From NCBI RefSeq assembly GCF_001484765.1, contig NZ_KQ947379.1:181939-245938 (forward strand): a stretch of 64,000 nt of DNA, read 5' to 3'. This DNA comes from Entomohabitans teleogrylli (GTDB lineage: Bacteria; Pseudomonadota; Gammaproteobacteria; Enterobacterales; Enterobacteriaceae). Of this stretch, positions 35,940 to 46,188 are shown in pieces (within the stretch, counting starts at the first letter, position 1; each line of letters opens with the position of its first letter). Below the pieces are notes generated by a model. That model did not search any database. It saw only the letters and a program-made list of their open reading frames with translations, and was not told the DNA's origin. The position numbers and the translations under genes are program-made.

Positions 35940-37069
35940 CTCAACGCCCCGACAATGTCCGCCAGCGGGCGGTTACTGCCCAGCAACTGGCTATCAAAGG
36001 AAAACAGCACCGCGTCGCAGCGCGGCGGCTGGCGGGTATAGCGCAACATTTCGCCCACCCGCAGACAGATACGCTGCGCCAGCCGGGTATACACCGCCTG
36101 CCAGCCGCCGGCGTCGATAACCTCCAGCGCCGCTTCGGTGGTGGTGCATTCGCTGACCGCCAGCAACAGCGCCCGGGGCGCCCCCATCAGCGCCAGATGG
36201 GCCACCAGGGTTTCCATCCGCCCATCGGCGATATGGCTGTGGGTATGAAAAATCCCGGCCGCCACCTTCACCAGTTTGCCCGGGTGGCCTATCAGGACGA
36301 TATGCTGAAATCCCAGCCGTACCGCTTCCTCAATCATGTAGCCGACAAAATTGCTCATGGTGACCACCATGTCGCCATCCAGTTGTAACTGCTCGCGAAC
36401 AAAGCGCTCGCCGTGGTTGCCCGGCACCAGAATGATTCTGTCCAGCCCGGCGGCGCGCTTCATCTCCAGCTCAATCGCCAGCGAACGTTTCCAGCTCTCT
36501 TCGGACATTGGCGTCACAATGCCGGTGGTGCCGATAATCGAAATCCCCCCCTCAATCCCCAGCCGCGCGTTGTAGGTTTTTTTGGCCCGTTCCTGCCCTT
36601 CCGGGGCAAAAATCTCCACTTCCGCCCCGCGCCCCGGTCCGATAACCTCGCGCACCGCGGCCTCGATAGTCTGGCGCGGCGTGCGGTTGATGGCGGCGCT
36701 GCCCACCGGCAGCCCGACGCCCTGGCGGGTGACGGTCCCCACGCCGTCACCGCCGCGCAGCGCAATCTCGCCGCTGTCATTAAGGGTGACCCGGGCAAAG
36801 ATCAGCATGCCGTGGGTAGCGTCCACATCATCGCCGCCGTCTTTGCGGATAGCCGCCACCGCCTGTTGTCCGGCAATATGCGGCTGCTCGACGTTAAGAC
36901 ACAGCGTGACGCCGGACGGCGTGACAATCGACACCTGGCGGATAAGATGCTGGCGCAACACCATCAGGGCCGCCACCCGCGCCGCCGCCGTGGCGCACGA
37001 CCCGGTGGTGTATCCCTTGCGATACGCCCTGCCATGGTGCCAGACGCTGTCCAGTGTCTGTTGGCTCAT
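35933..37069 (-). CDS. cbiD: Cobalt-precorrin-5B C1-methyltransferase
   Basis: 378 residues. [18 protein letters not shown] near the start is the family hallmark, with [18 protein letters not shown] and [20 protein letters not shown] further on. It methylates C1 in the anaerobic pathway. It overlaps cbiC by 4 bp. Confidence 0.95.
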   Translation of the reverse strand: MSQQTLDSVWHHGRAYRKGYTTGSCATAAARVAALMVLRQHLIRQVSIVTPSGVTLCLNVEQPHIAGQQAVAAIRKDGGDDVDATHGMLIFARVTLNDSGEIALRGGDGVGTVTRQGVGLPVGSAAINRTPRQTIEAAVREVIGPGRGAEVEIFAPEGQERAKKTYNARLGIEGGISIIGTTGIVTPMSEESWKRSLAIELEMKRAAGLDRIILVPGNHGERFVREQLQLDGDMVVTMSNFVGYMIEEAVRLGFQHIVLIGHPGKLVKVAAGIFHTHSHIADGRMETLVAHLALMGAPRALLLAVSECTTTEAALEVIDAGGWQAVYTRLAQRICLRVGEMLRYTRQPPRCDAVLFSFDSQLLGSNRPLADIVGALRC

Positions 37070-37707
37070 GCTTCCTCCTGCAGACGGTAGAGCAGCGCAT
37101 TGACGATCGCCGCCGCCACATTACTCCCCCCTTTACGCCCCCGGGCGGCAATCCCGGTCACGCCGCTGTCGATCAGCGCCTGCTTTGACTCTTCGGCCCC
37201 CACAAACCCCACCGGCACCCCCACAATGCCGACCACTGAACGCAGATGGACCTGATGTTCCAGCAGGCGAAACAGCGCGGTAGGCGCATTGCCGAACACA
37301 AAAATTTTCTCCCCCGGTTCGCTGACCGCCAGATCCACCGCCGCCATCGAACGGGTTATTCCCTGGCGCTGCGCCTGCTCCGCCACCCGCGCATCGGCGA
37401 CATAGCAGCGGCACACCCCGTCATAGCGGGCGAGACGGGTTTTATTAATGCCAGACAGCGCCATGGTGGTATCGGTATATATGGCGCAGCCGCGGCGCAG
37501 GCCGTCGCTCAGGCGCGCCAGGGCGTCCGGGGAAAACCACAGAAGATCCAGCCAGTCAAAGTCGGCGGTGGTGTGGATCACCCGCTTGATCACCGCCTCC
37601 TGCAGCGCGTCGCGAAAGCGAAAATGCGGATACTCCCGGGCGATAATCTCGCCAATAATGGCAAAGCTCTGCGCTTCGATAGCCTGTGGCTGCTGTAGGT
37701 ATTGCAT
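37066..37707 (-). CDS. cbiC: Cobalt-precorrin-8 methylmutase
   Basis: 213 residues from the ATG at 37707, with AAGGA upstream. His45 ([11 protein letters not shown]) is the expected catalytic residue of the CobH/CbiC family; [16 protein letters not shown] and [29 protein letters not shown] complete the match. It moves the C11 methyl to C12, giving cobyrinate. An upstream extension to 37911 has no homology. Unlike the other operon genes it is separated from its upstream neighbour, by 142 bp. Confidence 0.93.
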   Translation of the reverse strand: MQYLQQPQAIEAQSFAIIGEIIAREYPHFRFRDALQEAVIKRVIHTTADFDWLDLLWFSPDALARLSDGLRRGCAIYTDTTMALSGINKTRLARYDGVCRCYVADARVAEQAQRQGITRSMAAVDLAVSEPGEKIFVFGNAPTALFRLLEHQVHLRSVVGIVGVPVGFVGAEESKQALIDSGVTGIAARGRKGGSNVAAAIVNALLYRLQEEA

Positions 37708-37729
37708 GGCCCTGTCCTTATTCAGTTCG

Positions 37730-37787
37730 GCGACAGCATGTTGTACTGTCGCAGCGTTGCCCGGTCTGCCGCCGGCAAGCCGGAGAC
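37730..37787 (-). repeat. Two stem-loops in the cbiB-cbiC gap
   Basis: GCGACAG (37730-37736) pairs with CTGTCGC (37746-37752), 7 bp with a 9-nt loop. A second hairpin, CCGGC-AA-GCCGG (37772-37783) with outer GTCT/AGAC, follows. No T-run is seen. In an operon with overlapping genes these may affect mRNA processing or pause transcription; inferred only. Confidence 0.45.
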
Positions 37788-37849
37788 GCCATTGACGAAT
37801 GACGCCCGTTAAGCGCCGAACCACGGTTTGCGGCCCGACCCGCCGTTGT

Positions 37850-38806
37850 CTATCCCCCTGCCAGCCCCCAGCGCAGCGCGGCGAACAGCGCCAGCGCCAG
37901 CCCGGCGGCAACCATCATCAAACGCACTGCCCGCGGAATATCGGCGATCTCCACCTCGCGGGTCGCCTCGCCAATCCACGGTTTTTCCACCCGTTCGCCA
38001 AAATAGTCATTCGGCCCGCCGAGACGGATCCCAAGGGCGCCGGCGACGGTGGCTTCCGGCCACGCACAGTTGGGGCTACTGTGCTGGCGGCGGTCGCGCC
38101 AGCCAGTGCGCAGCGCCCGGCGCGCGTCAAAACCGCTGAGCGCCGCGGCGACGCTCAGCAACAGCCAGCTCAGGCGCGCCGGAATAAAATTAGCCACATC
38201 GTCAAGGCGTGCGGATACACAGCCGATAGCCCGATACTGTTCATTTTTGTAGCCCACCATCGAATCGAGGGTGTTGACCGCTTTGTAGGCCATGGCCAGC
38301 GGCGCGCCGCCGAGCATCAGGAAAAACAGCGGCGCGATAACCCCGTCCACGCTGTTTTCCGCCACGGTCTCCACCACTGCCCGGGTAATCTGCGGCTTTT
38401 CCAGCGCCGCGGTATCGCGCCCGACAATCCACGCCAGTTTCTGGCGGCTTTCCGTGAGACTGCCGCCGCGCAGCGCCTGCTCCACCTCCCGGGCGGCATC
38501 GCCGAGGCAGCGCCCCGCCAGGGTGGTGAAAATCATCCACACTTCCACCACCACGCCGAACCACGGGTGAATCCGCCACGCCAGCGTCAGTACGCCCCAC
38601 GCTGTCGCCCAGGTGACGCCCACGACCACCAGCCACAACACCCCACCGCCGATAAACAGCCCACGCTCGCTGACGCAGACCCGGCGAATAGCACGTTGCA
38701 CGACGCTAATCAGCGCGCCGATCCAGCGTACCGGATGCGGCCAGCGCGGCGGATCGCCAATCACCAGATCGCACAGCCAGGCGACAAACCACGGCAACAG
38801 CGTCAT
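37850..38806 (-). CDS. cbiB: Adenosylcobinamide-phosphate synthase
   Basis: 318 residues, inner membrane. CDLVIGDPPRWPHPVRWIGALI at the start (read in two blocks), AENSVDGVIAPLFF, YKAVNTLDSMVGYKNEQY and GRDRRQHSSPN-type sequence (GWRDRRQHSSPNCAWPEA) mark the family. It attaches the aminopropanol (phosphate) arm to adenosylcobyric acid. Its start overlaps the cbiA stop by 4 bp. Confidence 0.94.
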   Translation of the reverse strand: MTLLPWFVAWLCDLVIGDPPRWPHPVRWIGALISVVQRAIRRVCVSERGLFIGGGVLWLVVVGVTWATAWGVLTLAWRIHPWFGVVVEVWMIFTTLAGRCLGDAAREVEQALRGGSLTESRQKLAWIVGRDTAALEKPQITRAVVETVAENSVDGVIAPLFFLMLGGAPLAMAYKAVNTLDSMVGYKNEQYRAIGCVSARLDDVANFIPARLSWLLLSVAAALSGFDARRALRTGWRDRRQHSSPNCAWPEATVAGALGIRLGGPNDYFGERVEKPWIGEATREVEIADIPRAVRLMMVAAGLALALFAALRWGLAGG

Positions 38807-40185
38807 CGCCGGCTCCTTGCCGCGGCAAACCAGCGGTTCAGCAGCGTCGGGCGCTGAGCGAAGTGCAAATGCAGGTAGCTGCCGAGGGTATTTCCTACCT
38901 GCCAGCCCCCCTGCCAGTTGCGCAACACCGCGCCGTCGCGGGTTTTGCGGCAGTCGAAAACCGCCGACTGGCGGGGAGTAAAATCGGAGTAATGGAATTC
39001 ATGGCCGCGCAGGGTCTCACCGGCCTCCGCCAGCAGCGTGGTCTGGCGAGCGGTGGCTTCGCAGTAGCCGAAGCGGGTTAACCGTTCGCCCATATGGCTG
39101 TTGCCGGGCAGCACCCCGGCCATCAGAAAGGTCTGCTCATGCCGGTCGGTTAGCATATCGCCGAGGTACATCAGTCCCCCGCATTCGCCGTAGACTGGCA
39201 CTGCGCGCCGGTGCGCTGCGCGAACGGAATCCAGCATGGCGCGGTTTGCCGCCAGACGCCCGGCGTACAGTTCCGGATAGCCGCCGCCGAACCACACCAT
39301 GTCGCAGGGTGGCAGGGCTTTGTCATGCAGCGGGCTGAATGGGCACAGCCGTACTCCGCTGTGCTCAAACAGATCCAGCGCATCGGGATAGTAAAAATGG
39401 AAGGCTTCATCGCGGGCGATGGCGAGAGTCAACCCCTGCGCCAGCGCCGGATCAGGTAGTTGCGGCATTTCACCAGATGGCATTCGGGCCAACCGGGTCA
39501 GCGCCAGCAGACGATCGATGTCGAGGGTGCGGGCCAGTCGGGCGGCAAAATCCCGCCACGGCTGCAGGTTTGGACGGCTTTCACTGGCGCTGACCAGCCC
39601 GAGATGGCGCGACGGCAGCGCAATGTCGTCCATCACCGGCACCCGACCGAGTACCGGCAGCCCGCAGTAACGCTCAATGGCGGTTTTCAACAGCTGATAA
39701 TGGCTATCGCTGTTGACCCGGTTAATGATCACCCCGGCAATAGACAGCGTCGGGTCGAACTGGCGAAACCCCAGCACCGTGGCGGCGATAGACGTAGAAA
39801 CCGCCTTACCGTCCACCAGCAGAATCACCGGGCAACCGAGCTGTTTCGCCAGCGCGGCGCTGCTGCAGTAATCAGGGTCGCTGCCGTAGCCGTCATAGAG
39901 CCCCATCGCCCCTTCAATCAGGGCGACGTCCGCATGGCGCATCGCCTGGCGAAACAGAGCATTAAGGGTGGCGGCGGGCAACATAAAACTGTCGAGATTA
40001 CGCGAGGGGGTGCCTGAAATGGCGCTGTGCCAGCCGCTGTCGAGGTAATCCGGGCCGACTTTGAAGGGCTGAACGCGCATGCCGAGCTGCCTGAACAGGG
40101 AAAGCAACCCGAGGGCGACCGTGGTTTTGCCGGTTCCGCTGCTGGTCCCCGCAAGGACAAATGCCTGCCTGACTGATGCCGCCAT
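38803..40185 (-). CDS. cbiA: Cobyrinate a,c-diamide synthase
   Basis: 460 residues from the ATG at 40185 (AGGGG 6 nt upstream; MAASVRQAF). The alternative ATG at 40191 is 2 codons upstream; the frame to 40269 is unsupported. P-loop region FVLAGTSSGTGKTTVALGLL, VGPDYLDSGWHS, LIEGAMGLYDGYG, then the amidotransferase domain with the Cys in VYGECGGLMYLG. It amidates the a and c side chains. First gene of the operon, under the cobalamin riboswitch. Confidence 0.95.
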   Translation of the reverse strand: MAASVRQAFVLAGTSSGTGKTTVALGLLSLFRQLGMRVQPFKVGPDYLDSGWHSAISGTPSRNLDSFMLPAATLNALFRQAMRHADVALIEGAMGLYDGYGSDPDYCSSAALAKQLGCPVILLVDGKAVSTSIAATVLGFRQFDPTLSIAGVIINRVNSDSHYQLLKTAIERYCGLPVLGRVPVMDDIALPSRHLGLVSASESRPNLQPWRDFAARLARTLDIDRLLALTRLARMPSGEMPQLPDPALAQGLTLAIARDEAFHFYYPDALDLFEHSGVRLCPFSPLHDKALPPCDMVWFGGGYPELYAGRLAANRAMLDSVRAAHRRAVPVYGECGGLMYLGDMLTDRHEQTFLMAGVLPGNSHMGERLTRFGYCEATARQTTLLAEAGETLRGHEFHYSDFTPRQSAVFDCRKTRDGAVLRNWQGGWQVGNTLGSYLHLHFAQRPTLLNRWFAAARSRR

Positions 40186-40293
40186 CGCCATCCCCTGCTG
40201 CCGGGGAGAGTAATGGCGACGTGTACGCAAACCCAGCCAGGACGGCTGTGCGCAACAGGTGACCACCACCCTCCCACCGAAGGTGTTAAGCCT

Positions 40294-40440
40294 GGGTCAT
40301 CAGATCGGTCTTCTGGCTTAGCGTCACTCTTATCCGCCCTTCCCAATCCGAAGATCAGTGGTTATGCGGACTCGTCAGCATCACAGCAGCGGGGGCTGCG
40401 GGGGATTTTCACCCCCTTCCCGGTATTATCTGATGGCCGT
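40294..40440 (-). promoter_or_regulatory. Cobalamin riboswitch
   Basis: On the minus strand the conserved elements appear in order: GGGAAGGGGGTGAAAATCCC, then CGCAGCCCCCGCTGCTGTGA, GACGAGTCCGC, CCACTG, GGGAAGG, GACGC and the B12 box AAGCCAGAAGACCG. The outer helix is visible: CATCAGAT (minus strand of 40428-40435) pairs with ATCTGATG (minus strand of 40298-40305). It lies 109 nt before the cbiA start. Binding of adenosylcobalamin should reduce cbiA translation and so the whole operon; GC-rich complementary stretches between aptamer and start could hide the ribosome site. Confidence 0.95.
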
Positions 40441-40898
40441 AGATTATTCAGTAACAGACGCGTCATTACTTTAAGTTACATGTGGGCTGGCAGCATTCAC
40501 TTTTCCCGACCACCCGGACAGTAACCCCGGGTAATACTCTCGTTTGCCGCCTCCCTGTCACTCAAATTATTTAGCGTGTCAGGTACTCTATTACGACTAT
40601 ACGTTATCAAAAAAATAAGAACTTGCTTAGTTTATAAAGTGCGATAACAATAATTGTTGAGCTATAGCAATTTTTTGCACACTACTTTTCTTTTATATCC
40701 GTATTTACTTGCCTCTGCACGGGCAATTAATTTTGCAAACTATATCAAAATATTGCTATTTCACGCTTAATTCGGGTTACCGCCAGAAGGTTGATACTCC
40801 TTCACCCCGACCACGTTAATTATCTATGCCAATAGGGATGCCGGCGTTTATCACCTTCCCGCGTGCGAATGACTCAGCGACTGTTTTCGGCGCCCCGC
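40441..40898. other. Long AT-rich leader/promoter region between pocR and cbiA
   Basis: About 460 bp without a gene. It should hold the PocR-controlled cbi promoter on the minus strand, as in Salmonella. A 13-bp palindrome AACAATAATTGTT lies at 40646-40658 and could be a regulator site. No confident -35/-10 pair was found. Confidence 0.45.
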
Positions 40899-41798
40899 TC
40901 ACTTCATCTCCTGCTCTTCCAGCGCCAGTGAGCGAAATGCCTGCGGTGTGACCTGATAAGTATCGCGGAACACTTTGCAGAAATAGCTGGTCTGGGAAAA
41001 ACCCAGATTACGGGCGATACTGGCGATACTCCAGTCACTGTGGCACAGCAGTTCCCGGGCGCTGGCCATGCGCTGCTTGTTGACCCAGGCGTTGAAGCCA
41101 ATTCCCTGATATTTCTTAAATAGCTTACTGAAATAGTACGGACTGAGGTAAACGTGCGCCGCCACCTCTTCGAGACGCAGATCCTCTGACAGGTGCGCAT
41201 CGATGTAACGCAGCGCTTTTTTCATTTTACTTTCATGGGGCGACTGGGCGCGCTGACGCGCGCTCGGCCGCTCATCGCGGTCTTTAATGACCACAAAATT
41301 GAGGTGCTTCTTAAGGCAGTTTTCGACAATCAGTTTCAGCAGATCCGCCGAAGCGGCGATACGCGAATAGTCCACCACCGGTATCTTGTGGTACTCCCTG
41401 AGCAGAGTCTGATCTTTGCGCCAGTGCTCATCAACGTTAAGTATTTCAATCAGTTCGACATCATTTTCCAGCCGCACCTGACCGCAGAGCACAAACCCCA
41501 CCAGATGGCCGGCAATCACCAGCGGAATCGAAAAATCCGTTAACCCGGCGTGGCAGCGATAGATACAGGGACCGTCCGATTTGGACGCTTCCAACCCCCC
41601 GCAGCGATCGCTCATGCGGCAACGGTGGTGGCGTTCAGGATCCTGACGCATCAGCTGGCAAAACGGCGTAAAATTAAAGAGTTCGGATATCTCTTCGCCG
41701 TGGATGTTCACCACTACAACTGCTAAACCGGTAGCTTGTGCAAAATCCTGGGCGATTTTATTTATGAGTTCTGAGTTGAGCGAACTGGCAGAAATCAT
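40899..41798 (-). CDS. pocR: PocR, AraC-family activator of the cob and pdu operons
   Basis: 299 residues from the ATG at 41798 (GAGAGG 8 nt upstream). The N-terminal PocR sensor domain has a cysteine cluster (CQLMRQDPERHHRCRMSDRC, then PCIYRCHAG). The C-terminal AraC DNA-binding domain spans about residues 195-295 (AAHVYLSPYYFSKLFKKYQG; SIARNLGFSQTSYFCKVFRD). In Salmonella, PocR with 1,2-propanediol turns on both operons that flank it. It lies between them here too. Confidence 0.94.
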   Translation of the reverse strand: MISASSLNSELINKIAQDFAQATGLAVVVVNIHGEEISELFNFTPFCQLMRQDPERHHRCRMSDRCGGLEASKSDGPCIYRCHAGLTDFSIPLVIAGHLVGFVLCGQVRLENDVELIEILNVDEHWRKDQTLLREYHKIPVVDYSRIAASADLLKLIVENCLKKHLNFVVIKDRDERPSARQRAQSPHESKMKKALRYIDAHLSEDLRLEEVAAHVYLSPYYFSKLFKKYQGIGFNAWVNKQRMASARELLCHSDWSIASIARNLGFSQTSYFCKVFRDTYQVTPQAFRSLALEEQEMK

Positions 41799-41938
41799 GA
41801 TAAAACCTCTCAGCGTGTGTTGAATTATTGTTATCAGCAAGCCCCAAAAAACACTTTCTATTCACATCTCAACGACAGGGATTTTTCTCCTCTCCGTTAT
41901 ACACCAGTAATGACCTGACTCGTAAACCAAACATAACA

Positions 41939-41970
41939 AATAACGCCCTCCGGATGGAGGACGTTATTTT
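41939..41970. terminator. Bidirectional-type terminator between pduF and pocR
   Basis: AATAACG-CCCTCC / GGAGG-ACGTTATT forms a long stem with a 4-nt loop, followed on the plus strand by TTTTTATA and on the minus strand by TGTTATGTTT. It probably limits read-through from pduF into pocR. Confidence 0.75.
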
Positions 41971-42045
41971 TATACAGGAAAGCAGATCACGAAAAAAAGC
42001 GCTGTTGCTGCAAATACGGCATTCAGAAAATAAAAACTGTGCGCT

Positions 42046-42846
42046 TCATTCCACTTTGCAACTATTGCACGGGAGATTCTTACCAATTAAGGTCCGGTAA
42101 CAGAACGCTCCCAGACATGCGCCGGCAATCGGCGCCACAATGGGAATAATGAAATACGGTAAATCGCGCCCACCGGTCATGGCGATTTTTCCCCAGCCGG
42201 CAATAAAAGCGAACAGTTTCGGGCCAAAGTCACGCGCCGGATTCATAGCGAAACCGGTCAGCGGACCAGTCGACGCGCCGATTACCGCCACCAGAATACC
42301 AATCAACAGCGGCCCCAGTGCGCCACGCGGCACGCCATTACCGTCGTCGGTCAGCGCCATGATCAGGCACATCAGAATCGAAGTAATCACAATTTCTACC
42401 AGCGCGGCCTGCCAGATAGCCAACTGCGGTGCCGGATAAGTACTGAAAATACTCGCCAGATACAGGCTCTCTTCACTACCGCGCACCATGTTATTTACCG
42501 CTTCATAGTCGGTGAACAGCGCCATATACAGCACATAGGCCACCAGCGCGCCGCCAAATGCGCCGGCCACCTGCGAAACAATATACGGCAACACTTTAGC
42601 GCGCGGAAAACAAGCGAACAGCCACAGTGCGATAGTAATCGCCGGGTTCAAATGGGCGCCTGATATCCCCGCGGTCAGATAGACCGCCAGCGAAATCCCC
42701 AGCCCCCACACGATACAGATTTCCCACAGACCAAAACTGGCGCCCGCCACTTTGACGGCGCTCAAACAAGCAATACCAAAGAACAGGAACAGACCGGTTC
42801 CCAGAAATTCTGCAATACACTGCGCCTTCAGCGAATCATCATTCAT
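42046..42846 (-). CDS. pduF: Propanediol diffusion facilitator (MIP/aquaglyceroporin)
   Basis: 266 residues with six membrane helices and both NPA motifs: GAHLNPAITIALW and GFAMNPARDFGPK. N-terminus QCIAEFLGTGLFLFFGIACL is typical of the GlpF group. It lets 1,2-propanediol cross the inner membrane. Divergent from pduA and in the same order relative to pocR as in Salmonella. Confidence 0.95.
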   Translation of the reverse strand: MNDDSLKAQCIAEFLGTGLFLFFGIACLSAVKVAGASFGLWEICIVWGLGISLAVYLTAGISGAHLNPAITIALWLFACFPRAKVLPYIVSQVAGAFGGALVAYVLYMALFTDYEAVNNMVRGSEESLYLASIFSTYPAPQLAIWQAALVEIVITSILMCLIMALTDDGNGVPRGALGPLLIGILVAVIGASTGPLTGFAMNPARDFGPKLFAFIAGWGKIAMTGGRDLPYFIIPIVAPIAGACLGAFCYRTLIGKNLPCNSCKVE

Positions 42847-43398
42847 AATGTCACCTTTTCCTCAGGATTATGCGTCCGTGCCGGCACCAGCAGTCGCCAG
42901 CCAGGGAGAACACCCCAACATCCTGGCTACCATAGAATAATCGCCGCGGAAAAGTGTTGGCCTCCTTACCGGCGTCACTGACAGAAAATAGTAAACGGAT
43001 AACAAATTATTGCTCAGGGTAAAACGCCATACCCGCGCCACAAAATGCCTGCGAGCAATAATCCACTCACCGGACGATATTAATTTCTTGCCGGGGCTTT
43101 TATCGTTATTTGCAAAGCGGATCGCAATTTTATTTTTAATCGCCAGCCGCCAGTTTGGCGTTAGCAAAAATAATAGACAATGTCACCTGATGAAATGTAA
43201 ATCTGATTTTACAAAGACAATTATTTGCCAGCATAAAACCAATCAAAACTAAAAAAAATCAATGAAATACAATATTTAACAGCAATAATTTGTTATTCGC
43301 TGACGGATATTTTTTTCGCCTTCTTTCAACACAGCCATTCTTTATTGACGCTTGTTTGTATATTGCCATTATCCCCATGAACCCCAGGTGAGGTTTAT
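42847..43398. promoter_or_regulatory. pduF-pduA divergent control region
   Basis: 552 bp, AT-rich, with no supported gene. Expected to hold PocR sites and promoters for pduF and pduA. A possible pduA promoter is TTGACG (43345-43350), 16-bp spacer, CATTAT (43367-43372). AGGTGAGG ends 5 nt before the pduA ATG. I could not identify a PocR or CRP box with confidence. Confidence 0.5.
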
Positions 43399-43683
43399 AT
43401 GCAACAGGAAGCGTTAGGAATGGTGGAAACCAAAGGACTGACCGCTGCAATTGAAGCGGCCGATGCGATGGTGAAATCCGCCAATGTCATGTTAGTCGGC
43501 TACGAAAAAATAGGCTCCGGCCTGGTGACGGTAATCGTGCGCGGCGATGTCGGCGCAGTAACGGCCGCCACGGATGCCGGCAGCGCCGCGGCGTCGAAGG
43601 TCGGCGAAGTGAAAGCCACTCACGTCATCCCGCGCCCCCACGCCGATGTCGAAAAATTCTTACCAAAAGGAATTAACGCATGA
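43399..43683 (+). CDS. pduA: Microcompartment shell protein PduA (BMC hexamer)
   Basis: 94 residues, a single BMC domain: [53 protein letters not shown]. PduA forms hexamers whose pore admits 1,2-propanediol. It overlaps pduB by 4 bp. Nearly identical in its core to PduJ downstream. Confidence 0.96.
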   Translation: MQQEALGMVETKGLTAAIEAADAMVKSANVMLVGYEKIGSGLVTVIVRGDVGAVTAATDAGSAAASKVGEVKATHVIPRPHADVEKFLPKGINA

Positions 43684-44492
43684 GTAGCAATGACCTGGTG
43701 GAGCAGATTATGGCCCAGGTAATCGCGAAAGTGTCCGCCCCTGCCCCGGCGGCTTCCGCATCCCCTTCCCCTCAACAACGAGACACAGTTATGGCTGAAA
43801 AATCCTGCAGTTTAACGGAATTCGTAGGGACGGCCATTGGCGACACGGTTGGTCTGGTGATTGCCAATGTCGACAGCGCCCTGCTGGAAGCAATGAAACT
43901 TGAAAAGCGCTACCGCTCCATCGGCATTCTCGGCGCCCGCACCGGCGCCGGTCCGCACATTATGGCGGCGGACGAAGCGGTGAAAGCCACCAATACCGAA
44001 GTGGTGAGCATTGAGCTGCCGCGCGATACCAAAGGCGGCGCCGGCCACGGCTCGCTGATTGTCTTTGGCGGCAACGACGTCTCCGACGTCAAACGCGCGG
44101 TGGAAGTGGCCCTCAAAGAGCTGGACCGCACCTTCGGCGATGTCTACGGCAATGAGGCCGGCCATCTGGAGTTGCAATACACCGCCCGCGCCAGCTACGC
44201 GCTGGAGAAAGCCTTCGGCGCCCCGCTGGGCCGCGCCTGCGGCATTATCGTTGGCGCGCCGGCCTCTATCGGCGTGTTAATGGCCGATACCGCGGTGAAA
44301 TCCGCCAACGTCGAAGTGGTGGCTTACAGCACCCCGGCCCACGGCACCAGCTACAGCAACGAGGCCATTCTGGTGATTTCCGGTGATTCAGGCGCCGTAC
44401 GTCAGGCGGTGATTTCAGCCCGGGAGATCGGCAAAAAAGTGCTCGCCACTCTGGGCAGCGAGCCGAAAAACGATCGTCCTTCCTACATCTGA
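43680..44492 (+). CDS. pduB: Microcompartment shell protein PduB/PduB' (tandem BMC trimer)
   Basis: 270 residues with two BMC domains in tandem. The N-terminal 37 residues ([13 protein letters not shown] helix) are present only in the long form; an internal ATG at 43791 ([11 protein letters not shown]) gives the short PduB' known from Salmonella. The long N-terminus is thought to tie enzymes to the shell. PduB is one of the most abundant shell parts. Confidence 0.95.
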   Translation: MSSNDLVEQIMAQVIAKVSAPAPAASASPSPQQRDTVMAEKSCSLTEFVGTAIGDTVGLVIANVDSALLEAMKLEKRYRSIGILGARTGAGPHIMAADEAVKATNTEVVSIELPRDTKGGAGHGSLIVFGGNDVSDVKRAVEVALKELDRTFGDVYGNEAGHLELQYTARASYALEKAFGAPLGRACGIIVGAPASIGVLMADTAVKSANVEVVAYSTPAHGTSYSNEAILVISGDSGAVRQAVISAREIGKKVLATLGSEPKNDRPSYI

Positions 44493-44512
44493 CGCCAGCG
44501 CGAGGTTGAGTC

Positions 44513-46177
44513 ATGAGATCAAAAAGATTTGAAGCGCTTGCGAAACGTCCGGTCAACCAGGACGGCTTCGTCAAGGAATGGATCGAAGAAGGCTTCATCG
44601 CTATGGAAAGCCCTAACGATCCAAAACCGTCCATTAAAATCGTCAACGGCGTCGTCACCGAACTGGACAGCAAACCCCAGGCGGAATTTGACCTGATTGA
44701 CCACTTCGTCGCCCGCTACGGAATTAACCTTAAGCGCGCCGAAGAAGTCATGGCCATGGATTCGATGAAGCTGGCCAATATGCTGTGCGACCCGAATGTG
44801 AAACGCAGCGACATCGTCCCGCTGACCACCGCGATGACGCCGGCGAAAATCGTCGAAGTAGTCTCGCATATGAACGTGGTAGAGATGATGATGGCAATGC
44901 AGAAAATGCGCGCCCGTCGTACGCCGTCCCAACAGGCCCACGTCACCAACGTTAACGATAACCCGGTGCAAATCGCCGCCGACGCCGCCGAAGGCGCTTT
45001 CCGCGGTTTTGATGAGCAGGAAACCACCGTGGCGGTGGCGCGCTATGCGCCGTTCAACGCGATTGCGCTGCTGGTAGGATCGCAGGTAGGCCGCCCCGGG
45101 GTACTGACCCAGTGCTCGCTGGAAGAAGCCACTGAACTGAAACTCGGCATGCTCGGCCACACTTGCTATGCGGAAACTATTTCCGTCTACGGCACGGAGC
45201 CGGTGTTCACCGACGGCGACGATACGCCATGGTCGAAGGGCTTCCTCGCCTCTTCTTACGCCTCCCGCGGCCTGAAAATGCGCTTTACCTCCGGTTCCGG
45301 CTCGGAAGTCCAGATGGGCTACGCCGAAGGTAAATCGATGCTGTATCTCGAAGCGCGCTGCATTTACATCACCAAAGCCGCCGGGGTTCAGGGCCTGCAG
45401 AATGGTTCCGTGAGCTGCGTCGGGGTACCGTCCGCCGTGCCGTCCGGTATTCGCGCCATCCTTGCGGAAAACCTGATCTGCGCCGCGCTGGATCTGGAAT
45501 GCGCCTCCAGTAACGACCAGACCTTTACCCACTCGGATATGCGCCGTACCGCGCGCTTCCTGATGCAGTTCCTGCCGGGAACCGACTTTATCTCCTCCGG
45601 TTTTTCCGCGGTGCCGAACTACGACAACATGTTCGCCGGCTCCAACGAAGACGCGGAAGACTTTGACGATTACAACATCATCCAGCGCGACCTGAAAGTC
45701 GACGGCGGCCTGCGCCCGGTGCGCGAAGAAGATGTCGTCGCGGTACGCAACAAAGCCGCCCGCGCGCTCCAGGCGGTGTTCGCCGGGATGGGCCTGCCGC
45801 CGATCACCGATGAAGAAGTGGAAGCGGCCACCTACGCCCACGGCTCGAAAGATATGCCGGCGCGCAATATCGTCGAAGACATTAAGTTCGCCCAGGAAGT
45901 CATTAATAAGAACCGCACCGGTCTGGAAGTGATCACCGCGCTGGCCAAAGGCGGGTTTGAAGATGTCGCCCGCGACATGCTCAGTATCCAGAAAGCCAAG
46001 ATTGCCGGGGACTATCTCCATACCTCCGCCATCATCGTCGGCGACGGCCAGGTGCTGTCGGCGGTGAACGATGTCAACGACTACGCCGGACCGGGTACCG
46101 GCTACCGCCTGCAGGGCGAGCGCTGGGAAGAGATCAAAAACATTCCCAACGCGCTGGATCCGAACGAGATGGGTTAA
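44513..46177 (+). CDS. pduC: Propanediol dehydratase large subunit
   Basis: 554 residues, the full length. It starts [20 protein letters not shown] and contains the TIM-barrel core of coenzyme-B12-dependent diol dehydratase ([59 protein letters not shown]). With PduD and PduE it converts 1,2-propanediol to propionaldehyde by a radical mechanism that needs adenosylcobalamin. A long open frame on the opposite strand is a codon-bias shadow. Confidence 0.97.
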   Translation: MRSKRFEALAKRPVNQDGFVKEWIEEGFIAMESPNDPKPSIKIVNGVVTELDSKPQAEFDLIDHFVARYGINLKRAEEVMAMDSMKLANMLCDPNVKRSDIVPLTTAMTPAKIVEVVSHMNVVEMMMAMQKMRARRTPSQQAHVTNVNDNPVQIAADAAEGAFRGFDEQETTVAVARYAPFNAIALLVGSQVGRPGVLTQCSLEEATELKLGMLGHTCYAETISVYGTEPVFTDGDDTPWSKGFLASSYASRGLKMRFTSGSGSEVQMGYAEGKSMLYLEARCIYITKAAGVQGLQNGSVSCVGVPSAVPSGIRAILAENLICAALDLECASSNDQTFTHSDMRRTARFLMQFLPGTDFISSGFSAVPNYDNMFAGSNEDAEDFDDYNIIQRDLKVDGGLRPVREEDVVAVRNKAARALQAVFAGMGLPPITDEEVEAATYAHGSKDMPARNIVEDIKFAQEVINKNRTGLEVITALAKGGFEDVARDMLSIQKAKIAGDYLHTSAIIVGDGQVLSAVNDVNDYAGPGTGYRLQGERWEEIKNIPNALDPNEMG

Positions 46178-46188
46178 GGGGCCTGACC

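Noticed and set aside
44519..46021. 500-codon open frame opposite pduC
   Set aside because: Antisense shadow from GC-rich codon usage; the translation is low-complexity and the pduC frame has full family homology.
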